Origin: JBGPBY01 sp041481485
GTDB taxonomy: Bacteria; Acidobacteriota; Terriglobia; 20CM-2-55-15
Direction of reading: 5' to 3'
Assembly: GCA_041481485.1 (NCBI GenBank)
Contig: JBGPBY010000042.1
Span: 1 to 22,051, forward strand
Length of the DNA: 22,051 nt
Below, piece by piece: positions 13,992-21,506 of this stretch. The stretch's first letter is position 1, and each line of letters opens with the position of its first letter. Below the pieces are notes generated by a model. It saw nothing but the letters and a program-made list of their open reading frames with translations. It was not told where the DNA came from and did no database searches. The position numbers and the translations under genes are program-made.

Positions 13992-14981
13992 ATGCTTTGG
14001 AAAGGTTTCCAGAAACCGAAACGACTCACAATTACCAGCGATGGCGCCACCGACCGTTATGCGCAGTTTTCCGCGCAGCCATTTGAACGCGGTTTCGGAA
14101 CGACTATCGGAAATGCGCTACGCCGCGTGCTGCTTTCATCCATTGAAGGCGCCGCACTCACGGCTGTCAAAATTGAGGGCGTGCTTCATGAATTCTCGTC
14201 TATTCCCGGTGTTGTCGAAGATGCAACAGACGTCATCCTCAATCTGAAGCAGATTCCTCTGAAACTGCACGGCGAAGAGCCCAAGACGATTTACCTGAAG
14301 GGAACCAAGCCCGGCGCTTATACGTCAGGAGATATCGAACATGACGCCGATCTGGAGATTCTGGATAAGAACATCTATATCGGCACGGTAAGTGAAGGCG
14401 GAAGCCTTCAGATCGAAATGCGCGTTCAGAACGGCCGTGGATACATTTCCGCGGATCGTAATTTCGACGAAGGACTGGGCATCGGCTATATCCCCGTGGA
14501 TTCGGTGCACTCGCCCGTCAAGAAAGTAAATTACTTTGTTGAAGCCGCACGTCTCGGTCAGGTGACGGACTACGACAAGCTGACCATCGAGATCTGGACC
14601 AACGGTTCGATCTCTCCGACGGATGCTCTCGGCCTCGCCGCGAAACTGGTAAAGGATCACATGCAGATCTTCATTCAGTTTGAAGAAAAGCCCGAGTCGT
14701 CGGAAGAACCCGCCGAGATTCGCCAGGATGCCGTTCTCGAACACCTGAACAAGTCTGTCGACGAGCTGGAGCTTTCGGTTCGTTCCTACAACTGCCTCAA
14801 GAATGCAAACATCCGGACGATCGGCGAATTGGTGACCAAGAGCGAAGCCGAAATGCTGAAGACGAAAAACTTCGGCCGCAAGTCCCTCAATGAAATTAAG
14901 GAGATTCTGACCAGCATGGGTCTGTCGCTCGGCATGAAGCTGGACGACACCGGCAAGCCCGTACCCGCGTCGGCAGAGTAA
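13992..14981 (+). CDS. rpoA: DNA-directed RNA polymerase subunit alpha
   Basis: The alpha subunit dimerises to start polymerase assembly, and its C-terminal domain contacts UP elements and activators. The 329-residue product has the N-terminal domain (FERGFGTTIGNALRRVLLSS, then GAALTAVKIEGVLHEFSSIPGV in part) and the C-terminal domain with LSVRSYNCLKNANIRTIGEL, where the Arg and Asn residues correspond to the DNA-contact positions Arg265 and Asn268 of E. coli. The helix-hairpin-helix region is FGRKSLNEIKEIL. The length is normal. It follows rpsD by 19 bases with CCGGGGG upstream, and it precedes rplQ by six bases, the standard alpha-operon end. Confidence 0.98.
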   Translation: MLWKGFQKPKRLTITSDGATDRYAQFSAQPFERGFGTTIGNALRRVLLSSIEGAALTAVKIEGVLHEFSSIPGVVEDATDVILNLKQIPLKLHGEEPKTIYLKGTKPGAYTSGDIEHDADLEILDKNIYIGTVSEGGSLQIEMRVQNGRGYISADRNFDEGLGIGYIPVDSVHSPVKKVNYFVEAARLGQVTDYDKLTIEIWTNGSISPTDALGLAAKLVKDHMQIFIQFEEKPESSEEPAEIRQDAVLEHLNKSVDELELSVRSYNCLKNANIRTIGELVTKSEAEMLKTKNFGRKSLNEIKEILTSMGLSLGMKLDDTGKPVPASAE

Positions 14982-14987
14982 CGCTAT

Positions 14988-15443
14988 ATGAGACATTTAA
15001 ACGCGGGCCGGAAACTCAGCCGGAACACGTCGCACCGGCGTGCATTGCTGCGGAACCTGGTGACTTCGTTTCTGGATCACGGCCGATTGATGACGACACT
15101 TCCGAAAGCGAAGGAAATTCGTCCGCTTGCGGAGAAGATGATCACTCTCGGCAAACGGGAAACGCTTCACGCCCGGCGCCAGGTACAGGCCTACCTTTTG
15201 AAGGCAGAGACGGCCAAGAAAGTATTCAGCACCATCGCTCCGAAGTTTGCGAACCGCAATGGTGGCTACAGCCGCATCATTAAGCTGGGAAATCGCAAGG
15301 GCGACGGGGCGGACCTTGCGATCATCGAATTGCTGGGAAGCGAGCTGTCGGTGAAGAAAGCGGAGAAGGCCGCAGTCGCAAAAGACAAGACAGCCAAGTC
15401 CGGCAAGGACAAAGACAAGAAGGAAGATAAAGACGAAGAGTAG
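14988..15443 (+). CDS. rplQ: 50S ribosomal protein L17 with charged C-terminal tail
   Basis: L17 lies near the exit tunnel on the large-subunit surface. The core (residues about 1-118) is canonical: RHLNAGRKLSRNTSHRRALL, then VTSFLDHGRLMTTLPKAKEIRP and the end RNGGYSRIIKLGNRKGDGADLAIIELLG (part). The product has 151 residues against about 116-130 usually. The last 30 residues are a Lys/Asp/Glu-rich, low-complexity tail (AKSGKDKDKKEDKDEE). It is the last gene of the supercluster. The stop is TAG, and a stem-loop begins about 20 bases later. Confidence 0.97.
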   Translation: MRHLNAGRKLSRNTSHRRALLRNLVTSFLDHGRLMTTLPKAKEIRPLAEKMITLGKRETLHARRQVQAYLLKAETAKKVFSTIAPKFANRNGGYSRIIKLGNRKGDGADLAIIELLGSELSVKKAEKAAVAKDKTAKSGKDKDKKEDKDEE

Positions 15444-15452
15444 AAGAAATTA

Positions 15453-15480
15453 GGGACAGAGAGGGATTGCAACTGTAGGC
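15453..15480 (+). repeat. 28-base direct repeat, copy 1
   Basis: The segment beginning GGGACAGAGAGGGATTGC matches 21910-21937 at 24 of 28 positions with no gap, by direct comparison. The two copies have the same orientation and bracket the complete accessory block (receptor gene and the debris around it), about 6.4 kb apart. This copy begins nine bases after the rplQ stop. The origin is unknown; it may be a dispersed intergenic repeat. Confidence 0.55.
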
Positions 15481-15487
15481 AATCCTT
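15462..15487 (+). terminator. Stem-loop after rplQ, possible end of the operon
   Basis: GGATTGC (15464-15470) pairs perfectly with GCAATCC (15479-15485) around an 8-base loop, and a G-T wobble plus an A-T pair extend it to nine pairs. It lies 18 bases after the rplQ stop, where the operon must end. No run of T follows, so it is not a textbook intrinsic terminator; it could be a 3'-end-stabilising hairpin or a Rho-related structure. Its left arm is part of a 28-base repeat (15453-15480) whose other copy at 21910 does not keep the palindrome. Confidence 0.4.
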
Positions 15488-15507
15488 ACCACTCCTGGAA
15501 CTGCCCT

Positions 15508-16060
15508 TTACGGTATGCTCACTAAGGTGAAGTTCGATGTTCCGCGCGAGTTCCGCACCTGAATACTCACAGCTCCCGTGAAGCTGTGGTCGAAGGTAAA
15601 TGGCACACGGAGATGGGCGGCCCCGCCGAATGTCACGTCTGCGGAGTACCAGTTGGTGAACAGACTCTGAACATCAAATGTCAGCGTTGAACCGGCTGCC
15701 GTGCAGCCGGAAAGGCCTCCGCAGCTGGTCTTGACGACGGTGCTTGCCGGTGTGCTGAATGCAAACGTCACAGAACTGACCTCGCGGGTATCCGATATCA
15801 ATGTGATAACAAATGCAAATCCGGATTGCGTATCTTTGGCGACGTTTTTAATCGTCGGTACAACCGGGCTGTTTGTCCGGGAAAGAATTTCTCAATCAAG
15901 AGGATCGGAATGTTGATCACTTGAATAAGTGAACCACTCGTTCCGGTCACTTTGACTGAAGTCTGACCAAAAGAGGAATTGAACGGCCCCGCTGTGAGGG
16001 TCAACGTCGAAGAGTTTGCGACCGTGATCGCGCAGTTTCGCGACGGCGGTCGAATAACTG
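15508..16060 (-). pseudogene. Remnant of a secreted beta-rich repeat-type protein, C-terminal part, frameshifted
   Basis: On the minus strand a frame open from 15891 to 15508 encodes PTIKNVAKDTQSGFAFVITL, then REVSSVTFAFSTP and LTFDVQSLFTNWYSADVTFG, followed by VPFTFDHSFTGAVSIQVRNSRGTSN and a clean TAA. From memory this resembles the final domain of large acidobacterial surface or secreted beta-rich proteins, where strands of the form SVTFTF, a WY-containing middle and a VSVTLTNSQGTSN end recur. Upstream the frame hits TGA at 15892-15894, but the next frame continues in the same style (ITVANSSTLTLTAGPFNSSF, then VKVTGTSGSLIQVINIPIL), so a single indel near 15880-15895 probably broke the gene. 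No start codon with a signal peptide is present. I regard it as a decayed 3' fragment; the family assignment is tentative. Confidence 0.45.
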
Positions 16061-16185
16061 GAGCGCAAACCCACACCTTGAATATTTCGCAGTTCAGCCG
16101 CGCGGACGCTTGCCGCTACACGGTTCACGCTACCAACAGCTCGGGCCATGCTGAAAGCGTTGCCGCAGCCGTGAACGCCAGGTAG
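15979..16185 (+). pseudogene. Ig-like domain remnant
   Basis: This plus-strand frame encodes a 68-residue peptide whose second half reads FRDGGRITGAQTHTLNISQF, then SRADACRYTVHATNSSGHAE and a TAG stop. This closely follows the bacterial immunoglobulin-like (I-set-like) consensus W-kdG-xIxGAtsxTLtIsnvqxaDaGsYtvtvtNsaG. The usual Trp is Phe and the usual DAG is DAC, which suggests decay. It is only one incomplete domain with no signal peptide or start of its own, so it is probably the leftover end of a multi-domain surface protein. It slightly overlaps the minus-strand remnant at 15508-16060. Confidence 0.4.
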
Positions 16186-16219
16186 TCGTTTGATCCATTG
16201 GAAATAACCCAAAAAATTC

Positions 16220-16250
16220 TTGACGGCAGAGCGCTAAAGCATCATATGCT
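16220..16250 (+). promoter_or_regulatory. Candidate sigma-70-type promoter of the receptor gene
   Basis: TTGACG at 16220-16225 matches the -35 consensus at five of six positions and is preceded by an A-tract (16211-16216). TATGCT at 16245-16250 is a plausible -10 element (four of six) at a 19-base spacing; CATATG at 16243 would give 17 bases but a poorer match. The start of transcription would then be about 100 bases before the ATG at 16358. This is recognition by eye only. Confidence 0.4.
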
Positions 16251-16289
16251 GCACGCAATCTGCAAGTCCGGTTTGTTGAATATGGGGTG

Positions 16290-16313
16290 CCCTCACCCGG
16301 CAGGGAGTGAGGG
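16290..16313 (+). promoter_or_regulatory. Leader hairpin upstream of the receptor gene
   Basis: CCCTCAC (16290-16296) pairs with GTGAGGG (16307-16313) around a 10-base loop, about 45 bases before the receptor ATG and downstream of the candidate promoter. It would be in the 5' untranslated RNA. No T-run follows and I do not recognise a known riboswitch. It may affect mRNA stability or translation, or be incidental. Confidence 0.35.
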
Positions 16314-16357
16314 GGTTTCGAACGTTTCGGTAACGAATCTTTCCCGGGGGGGAACCC

Positions 16358-16492
16358 ATGACGAAGACAGCCAGAAGATGCTATTTCATTTCGCTTGCGA
16401 TGTTGATGTTGTTGTTCATAGGAATCGGTTCCGGAAACGCCGCATTCGCGCAGGGAGGAAACGCCTCAATCAGCGGTATTGTGCAAGACTAG
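16358..16492 (+). pseudogene. Signal peptide and first strand of the TonB-dependent receptor, ended by an in-frame amber codon
   Basis: From ATG 16358 the frame encodes MTKTARRCYFISLAMLMLLF, then IGIGSGNAAFAQGG and NASISGIVQD, followed by TAG at 16490-16492 (codon 45). The first 31 residues form a clear Sec signal peptide: basic start, hydrophobic core, and an AFA-Q cleavage site. SISGIVQD is the first strand of a carboxypeptidase-regulatory-like domain, whose rest (GKALIPGVTITAMNTGTG) continues in the same frame directly after the TAG with no indel. The TAG therefore looks like a single substitution, for example CAG (Gln) or TCG (Ser) to TAG. A G-rich run (16345-16352) precedes the ATG. As written, this segment yields only a 44-residue peptide. 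Confidence 0.85.
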
Positions 16493-16501
16493 GGCAAAGC
16501 A

Positions 16502-19500
16502 TTGATCCCTGGCGTCACGATCACGGCAATGAATACCGGAACCGGCGTCAGTTTGTCTGCGCTCACCAATGATTCCGGCGCGTATGCGTTTCCCAGCATA
16601 GATCCTGGAAAATATTCCATTTCGGCGTCACTGCAGGGATTCCGAACAGCGGCAGTCAAGGACCTGGATATTGGCCGCACTCAGGTGAGACAGGATTTCA
16701 CTCTGGGCCTGGCGACCGCAGAAACTTCCGTCGAAGTCACGACCACAGCGGATGCGGCGCTGAGAGAGTCCTCCGCATCGATCGGCGATGTGCTTACCCA
16801 GGAGCGCACACAGCAGCTGCCATTGGTGGGTTCCAATATTCTGGACTTGATGCAGGTCATGCCCGGCATGAAGGCGGGCAATTTTACCGTAGTGGGAGCG
16901 TTTGATACCGACACGTTCACCGGACAGTACGCCAACACGGTGAATGTCACACGAGACGGTATGAGCGTGACGAGCGGGCGCAATGATCCGAACATCTTCG
17001 GACTGCAATCCACTGTGAACATCAATCCGGATCTGGTAGGGGAAATCCGCTTGATTCTCTCGCCGGTCGATCCCGAGTATCGCGGCAATGCCCAGATTCA
17101 GATCACGACCCGATCTGGAACGAACAAGTACACCGGGGCTGCAACGTGGCGCGTTCACAACACGGGCCTGGACTCCAACACGTGGACGAACAAACATACT
17201 TCGTTTACCGATCCATCGACTGGCAAAGTGCAGAATTTCACGCCTTTGAATTGGACGAACAGGAACGCCTTTACGGTGAGCTACAGCGGTCCTATCGTCA
17301 AGAGCAAGACATTTTTCTTCGCCTCATGGGACCAGCAACTCAATAATAGCCGGACCCATATCAACTCCGTGGTGTTCACCGATTCCGCGCGTATGGGCAT
17401 TTACCGTTACTTTGTGGGCTGGAATCCGGCCAACCCGGTTACGGTCCAGAATCCGATTACGGGCAGCACGACCACGCAGGTGGCGCCTTCCGTAGACCTT
17501 TTCGGCAATCCCACAGCGCCGCCGGATGGCGCGTCACTGCGCTGCTTCAGCATTTTTGGAAGCCAGCGGTATGACGAGGGATCGAATGCTTTGGTTCCCA
17601 TCACGGCGGCCGACACAACAAAGTATTGTCCGGGAGGCACCTTCGTTTTTGGCCCGTCGACAGGCACCGGCATTTGGGACAGCGCCCGGCCTACGCCTGA
17701 CCCGACGGGATACATCCGGCAGCTATTGAATAAAATGCCCAGGGCGAACGCTTTCAACTCGGGAGACGGACTGAACACCGCGTCTTTTTCCTGGGAGCGC
17801 GGTCGGTCGGGTGGCTTGAATGGCGGGAACGCCGCTGCTGGCGCCGATCCAAACGGTGTCGCCCGTAAACAATTCACCGTCAAAATCGACGAGAACCTCA
17901 CTCAAAGGCATCGCATCTCGGGAGAGTGGAGTATTGAGAGAGATTTGAGCGCGACCTCGGTTCCGAATTGGCCGGACGCACTGTTTGGACAAATAATCGG
18001 ACGTCCGCAAACATTCACCGGGAGTGTCGCGTCTACGCTTTCCGCCACTCTGCTGAACGAGTTCCGTGTCGGATTACGGCTGGACAAATCGCAAACCCTT
18101 CCCCCGTGGCAGAATTCGAACTCCGCAGTTTCCAGCGAAGCGCAAAATTTTTTCCTGCCAGCCGGAACGAATGCGATTCTCGGTTCCTACTCTCCAGTTG
18201 CCGCAGGCAGTCTCACTTACAATACTGCGATCATTTCCGACCTCACCGGGTTGCCGCCAAACGGACGGATGACGACGAATGCTGCAGGAGCCGGTCAAAC
18301 TTCTCCGCTTTGGACCTATGCCGACACTGTCAGCTTTACGCAGGGCCGGCACTCCATAAAGATCGGCGGCGAGATTCGGCTGTCTCGTTCGAAGGGCTAC
18401 AGTGCCAATTCCTACCCCACCGTAACGCTTGGCGCGTTTGGCGCCAATACGCCGCCGCTGGCCGCCACGGGGGGTAACTCGGACGTTCTCCCGGGCTTTT
18501 TGGCGGCAGCAGCAGCTGGTGGCGGCACGGCCGCCAGGACGATCGCAAGCAACATGCTGTACTTCTTCAGTGGCTCCGTTTCCACGGCCACCACGGCCTA
18601 CTGGATCAATTCGGCCGCCGATGCCACAAACGGAACCTGGCAGGATATCGCAACCACGGGAAGGAAGCTTCGCAGTCAGGTGTCGGATGATTACGCAATG
18701 TTCGCGAAGGACGACTGGAAGGTGAACCGGCGCCTAACGCTCAATCTCGGCCTGCGCTGGGAAGGCTACGCGTCTCCCTATATCAAAGAAGGGTTCACCT
18801 CCCGCATCGCAAACCTGGGTCTCGGTTTGTTTGGCGTTCACCAGCCGGCGGACCCGAACAATCTGTTGGGTGACTGGCTCAGTTCACCCGGAACCATTTA
18901 CTTGTCCGGCTATGGCTCCAGCGCCACTGCCAGTTCGGCTTTGGCATGCACCAAGGGCACAACCAATCCGAATGGGATTCCGGCATCGACGTGCGATCCT
19001 AATTTGTTAACCGCGAGCGAATTCGTCGGACCCAACACTCCCAACCCGAACAAGACGGCCCTGCCTCCAGCGTGGAAAAACTTTGCTCCTAGCCTCGGTT
19101 TCGCATGGCAGGTTCCATGGTTTGGAGACGGCAAAACCACAGTGCGTGGCGGCATGGGTATGAGTTACATCGCCCCTGGACGTTCGGGCAGTAATTTGGA
19201 AAACGTGCTGGGCGCGTCGCCAGGCGCCACAATTTCAGGCACCTTCAACACCGGCGACCCGCAGTTCACGCCGATTCTCAGCAGCGGAAGGGTTCCCAAT
19301 CTCACGGATCTCTCCGTTATCGTTCCAGTAAAGCCGACGCGAGCGCCCGGCCTGCCTCTGCCGATTACGGGCCGCACTTTCCTCGGTAACGTCCAGGCGT
19401 GGGATCCGAATTTCAAGCTGCCCTATATCCTGAATGCGAATATGTCCGTCACCCGCTCCATCCGGCGTAACCTGACTCTGGATGTTCGCTACGTGGGCTC

Positions 19501-21025
19501 TTTCCAGCATCGGGAAGATACCACCTTCGACCTGAACTACTTCAATGTGTTCAATAACCCGGAACTGTTCCAGGCGCTGATCGATACGCGGGCAGGTAAA
19601 GATCCCGTGCTGCTCGACCAGTTGCTTGCTGGACTGGACCTGCACGGTTCTGCAGGCACAGGATATGGGCCTGTTGGCACCTTGGTCAATGGAGTCTATC
19701 AGACGGGCGCCGCCCAACTTCGGAGAAATTCGACATTCACGGGCAACCTGGCAAATGGGAACTTCGTGAATGTGATCAACTCGTTATACAACCTGAGCAC
19801 CACTTCCAGCGCCACCTCCGGACTGCTGCAGGCGTTACCCGCTGGCGTCTCCGGCATTGGCGCCCGAGTTCCACGCAACGGCTGCGACCGGATGGCCAAT
19901 GGCTTCTCGTATGTGCAGCAAACGGCGCCCGGAGTGTTCACCACCGGTTTCAACGCCTCCAACGCCACTCCGTTGCGCTGCTTTCCGGAAGATTACTTCA
20001 TCACGAATCCGCAGTTCTCCGGTTTCCAGGCCTTTGACAACGCGATGCTCCACAAAAACTTCGGCCATAACAATTACCATGCACTGCAGACGGAATTTAC
20101 GTTGCGGCCGACACAGGGCACCAATCTTCAGGGAACCTGGGCATTTGAGAAGATCATGGATTTCCCGGCACCCTATTTCAACCCGACGACGTTCGAAGAT
20201 CCGAAACATCCCAGCAACGATTACGTCGTCAACTGGGCCACTACCACACATGACTTCCGGTTGAGCGGCACGTTTGAGCTTCCCATTGGCCCGAACAAGA
20301 TTTTCCTGGGCAATTCTTCCGGCTTGCTGGCACGCATGCTGGAGCGCTGGTCGGTCAGTGTAATCGAACGCAACACCAGCGGACTGGTTCGCGATCTCTA
20401 TGGCTCACAGATGATGTTCAGGGGCGGTGGCGGCGACCGTCCGTACCCCCGTCCGGATATCGTCGGACCATGGATCACCCCAAGCCTCGACCCGAAATGG
20501 ATCGGAAACGCCGGCTGGATCTACGGTGGCCCCGGTCTTTACACGAATTTCAAGGACCCGCAGTGCACCAACAATGTGGCGAATGGTGTCATCGCATCGA
20601 ATCCGGATTCGGGCACGGGCACCGGGCAATTCAATTTCGCCGCCAGTTGTACCTTGACGGGTTTGGCAACCGTTGTTCCGGCGGGCATACCGGGCTCGTA
20701 TGCTGTGCTCGATGCATCGGGTAATCCGACAGGGCAATACGCTGTCAACTCACTGCAGAATTCCATGCCTGGAACTCAGGGCAATTTCCCCCACAGCAAG
20801 CTCCAACTGCCTCGGCGCCAGACACTCGATGCCAACATTAGCAAGTCGTTCCGTCTGAGCGAGGAAAAGATGCTCCAGGTCCGCGTTGATGCCAACAATG
20901 TACTGAACCACTCGAATTGGAACGAGCCCACTCTCAGCATTCAAAGTGCAAACTTCGGGCGAACCACGGGAAAGGGTGGGCCGGACGGCCGCGTAGTTCA
21001 GGCTCAGCTTCGTTTCACGTTCTAA
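16502..21025 (+). CDS. TonB-dependent receptor (Oar-like, carboxypeptidase-regulatory-like N-terminus), main body after the amber codon
   Basis: This is an outer-membrane active transporter that would take up a large substrate, of unknown identity, using TonB-ExbBD energy. The 1507-residue open frame starts at a nominal TTG, but the natural start is surely ATG 16358 in the same frame (1555 codons). In full numbering, residues about 36-118 form the regulatory-like beta-sandwich (NDSGAYAFPSIDPGKYSISA, then GFRTAAVKDLDIG). A plug domain follows (LTQERTQQLPLVGSNILDLM; residues about 145-275), then a long barrel with aromatic-rich strands and the final QAQLRFTF, whose terminal Phe is the BAM-recognition signature. 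It is longer than most members (about 1000-1250). The sequence after the TAG has no other stop or frameshift, so the lesion is either recent, read through, or a sequencing error. Without the signal peptide the product could not reach the outer membrane. There is no SusD-like partner gene beside it. Confidence 0.88.
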   Translation: MIPGVTITAMNTGTGVSLSALTNDSGAYAFPSIDPGKYSISASLQGFRTAAVKDLDIGRTQVRQDFTLGLATAETSVEVTTTADAALRESSASIGDVLTQERTQQLPLVGSNILDLMQVMPGMKAGNFTVVGAFDTDTFTGQYANTVNVTRDGMSVTSGRNDPNIFGLQSTVNINPDLVGEIRLILSPVDPEYRGNAQIQITTRSGTNKYTGAATWRVHNTGLDSNTWTNKHTSFTDPSTGKVQNFTPLNWTNRNAFTVSYSGPIVKSKTFFFASWDQQLNNSRTHINSVVFTDSARMGIYRYFVGWNPANPVTVQNPITGSTTTQVAPSVDLFGNPTAPPDGASLRCFSIFGSQRYDEGSNALVPITAADTTKYCPGGTFVFGPSTGTGIWDSARPTPDPTGYIRQLLNKMPRANAFNSGDGLNTASFSWERGRSGGLNGGNAAAGADPNGVARKQFTVKIDENLTQRHRISGEWSIERDLSATSVPNWPDALFGQIIGRPQTFTGSVASTLSATLLNEFRVGLRLDKSQTLPPWQNSNSAVSSEAQNFFLPAGTNAILGSYSPVAAGSLTYNTAIISDLTGLPPNGRMTTNAAGAGQTSPLWTYADTVSFTQGRHSIKIGGEIRLSRSKGYSANSYPTVTLGAFGANTPPLAATGGNSDVLPGFLAAAAAGGGTAARTIASNMLYFFSGSVSTATTAYWINSAADATNGTWQDIATTGRKLRSQVSDDYAMFAKDDWKVNRRLTLNLGLRWEGYASPYIKEGFTSRIANLGLGLFGVHQPADPNNLLGDWLSSPGTIYLSGYGSSATASSALACTKGTTNPNGIPASTCDPNLLTASEFVGPNTPNPNKTALPPAWKNFAPSLGFAWQVPWFGDGKTTVRGGMGMSYIAPGRSGSNLENVLGASPGATISGTFNTGDPQFTPILSSGRVPNLTDLSVIVPVKPTRAPGLPLPITGRTFLGNVQAWDPNFKLPYILNANMSVTRSIRRNLTLDVRYVGSFQHREDTTFDLNYFNVFNNPELFQALIDTRAGKDPVLLDQLLAGLDLHGSAGTGYGPVGTLVNGVYQTGAAQLRRNSTFTGNLANGNFVNVINSLYNLSTTSSATSGLLQALPAGVSGIGARVPRNGCDRMANGFSYVQQTAPGVFTTGFNASNATPLRCFPEDYFITNPQFSGFQAFDNAMLHKNFGHNNYHALQTEFTLRPTQGTNLQGTWAFEKIMDFPAPYFNPTTFEDPKHPSNDYVVNWATTTHDFRLSGTFELPIGPNKIFLGNSSGLLARMLERWSVSVIERNTSGLVRDLYGSQMMFRGGGGDRPYPRPDIVGPWITPSLDPKWIGNAGWIYGGPGLYTNFKDPQCTNNVANGVIASNPDSGTGTGQFNFAASCTLTGLATVVPAGIPGSYAVLDASGNPTGQYAVNSLQNSMPGTQGNFPHSKLQLPRRQTLDANISKSFRLSEEKMLQVRVDANNVLNHSNWNEPTLSIQSANFGRTTGKGGPDGRVVQAQLRFTF

Positions 21026-21042
21026 CTCCGGAACTCTCTCTT

Positions 21043-21077
21043 AAAAAAAGGGCGGCCCCTGGGGCCGCCCTTTTTTT
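21043..21077 (+). terminator. Strong bidirectional intrinsic terminator
   Basis: Seven A (21043-21049), GGGCGGCCCC, a single T at 21060, GGGGCCGCCC and seven T (21071-21077) form a perfect inverted repeat. On the plus strand this is a G/C-rich hairpin followed by a T7 tract, 17 bases after the receptor stop; because it is symmetrical it can also stop minus-strand transcription. It marks the end of the receptor transcript. Confidence 0.93.
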
Positions 21078-21088
21078 GATGCCCGCAG

Positions 21089-21328
21089 TTCAAAATATCG
21101 GTCCGGGTGCGGATAATGATTTCTCACGACGTTCCCGACACCCATGAACACGCGTCGGCAATAGCCGAGTATCACCCGCGTTGCGTTTTGAGAATTGAAG
21201 GTCGTCGTGTTACAGTCTCCGCCCACCATGACCGGCAGCGGAGGCAAGGTATCGAAGTGATCGAGAATGATCTTCATTTGGCGGAGGCGATGGAGGCGTG
21301 AACAAAGTGCATCGAGATGCACTGTAAC
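21089..21328 (-). pseudogene. Fragment of an endonuclease/exonuclease/phosphatase-family protein
   Basis: On the minus strand the frame encodes VTVHLDALCSRLHRLRQMKI, then LDHFDTLPPLPVMVGGDCNT followed by TTFNSQNATRVILGYCRRVF and MGVGNVVRNHYPHPDRYFE. HLDA plus the GGD(W)NTTT motif is the pattern of the Mg-dependent EEP (exonuclease III/DNase I-like) fold, in which the His, Asp and Asn are catalytic or metal-linked. Here the usual aromatic residue of GGDWN is Cys. The fragment covers only part of the C-terminal half of the fold. Its downstream end changes abruptly into the receptor terminator sequence, and the upstream part in the same frame does not look like the family. I call it a truncated relic; the superfamily is fairly sure, the specific activity is unknown. 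Confidence 0.55.
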
Positions 21329-21506
21329 CGCCCGAAACGTCCGGGGCATCGACCCCATCGATGCAGACCATGCGGACGTGTACAAATTTAACGACCCTCC
21401 GTACCTTTGTACGAACGAAGCCGCGCCGCATTGCGTCTGCTCAACACCGTAGTCGCGCGCTATCTTCCGATGAAACGAGACGACGGTTCGAGCGAAGATG
21501 GCGTAG
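21329..21506. other. Intergenic stretch between the relics, no intact gene
   Basis: This stretch of 178 bases has no gene I can support. It contains a 7-bp inverted repeat, GTACAAA (21380-21386) and TTTGTAC (21406-21412), which may be incidental. A short plus-strand frame (about 21392-21520) reads RPSVPLYERSRAALRLLNTV, then VARYLPMKRDDGSSEDGVDG and WFP before TGA. It has a protein-like look (arginine-spaced helix) and could be the end of yet another broken gene, but I do not recognise it. Confidence 0.3.

Noticed and set aside
16490..16492. Amber codon as a sense codon in a recoded genome.
   Set aside because: TAG is the genuine stop of at least eight ribosomal or translation genes in this same window, so general recoding is excluded; only local readthrough or error remains.
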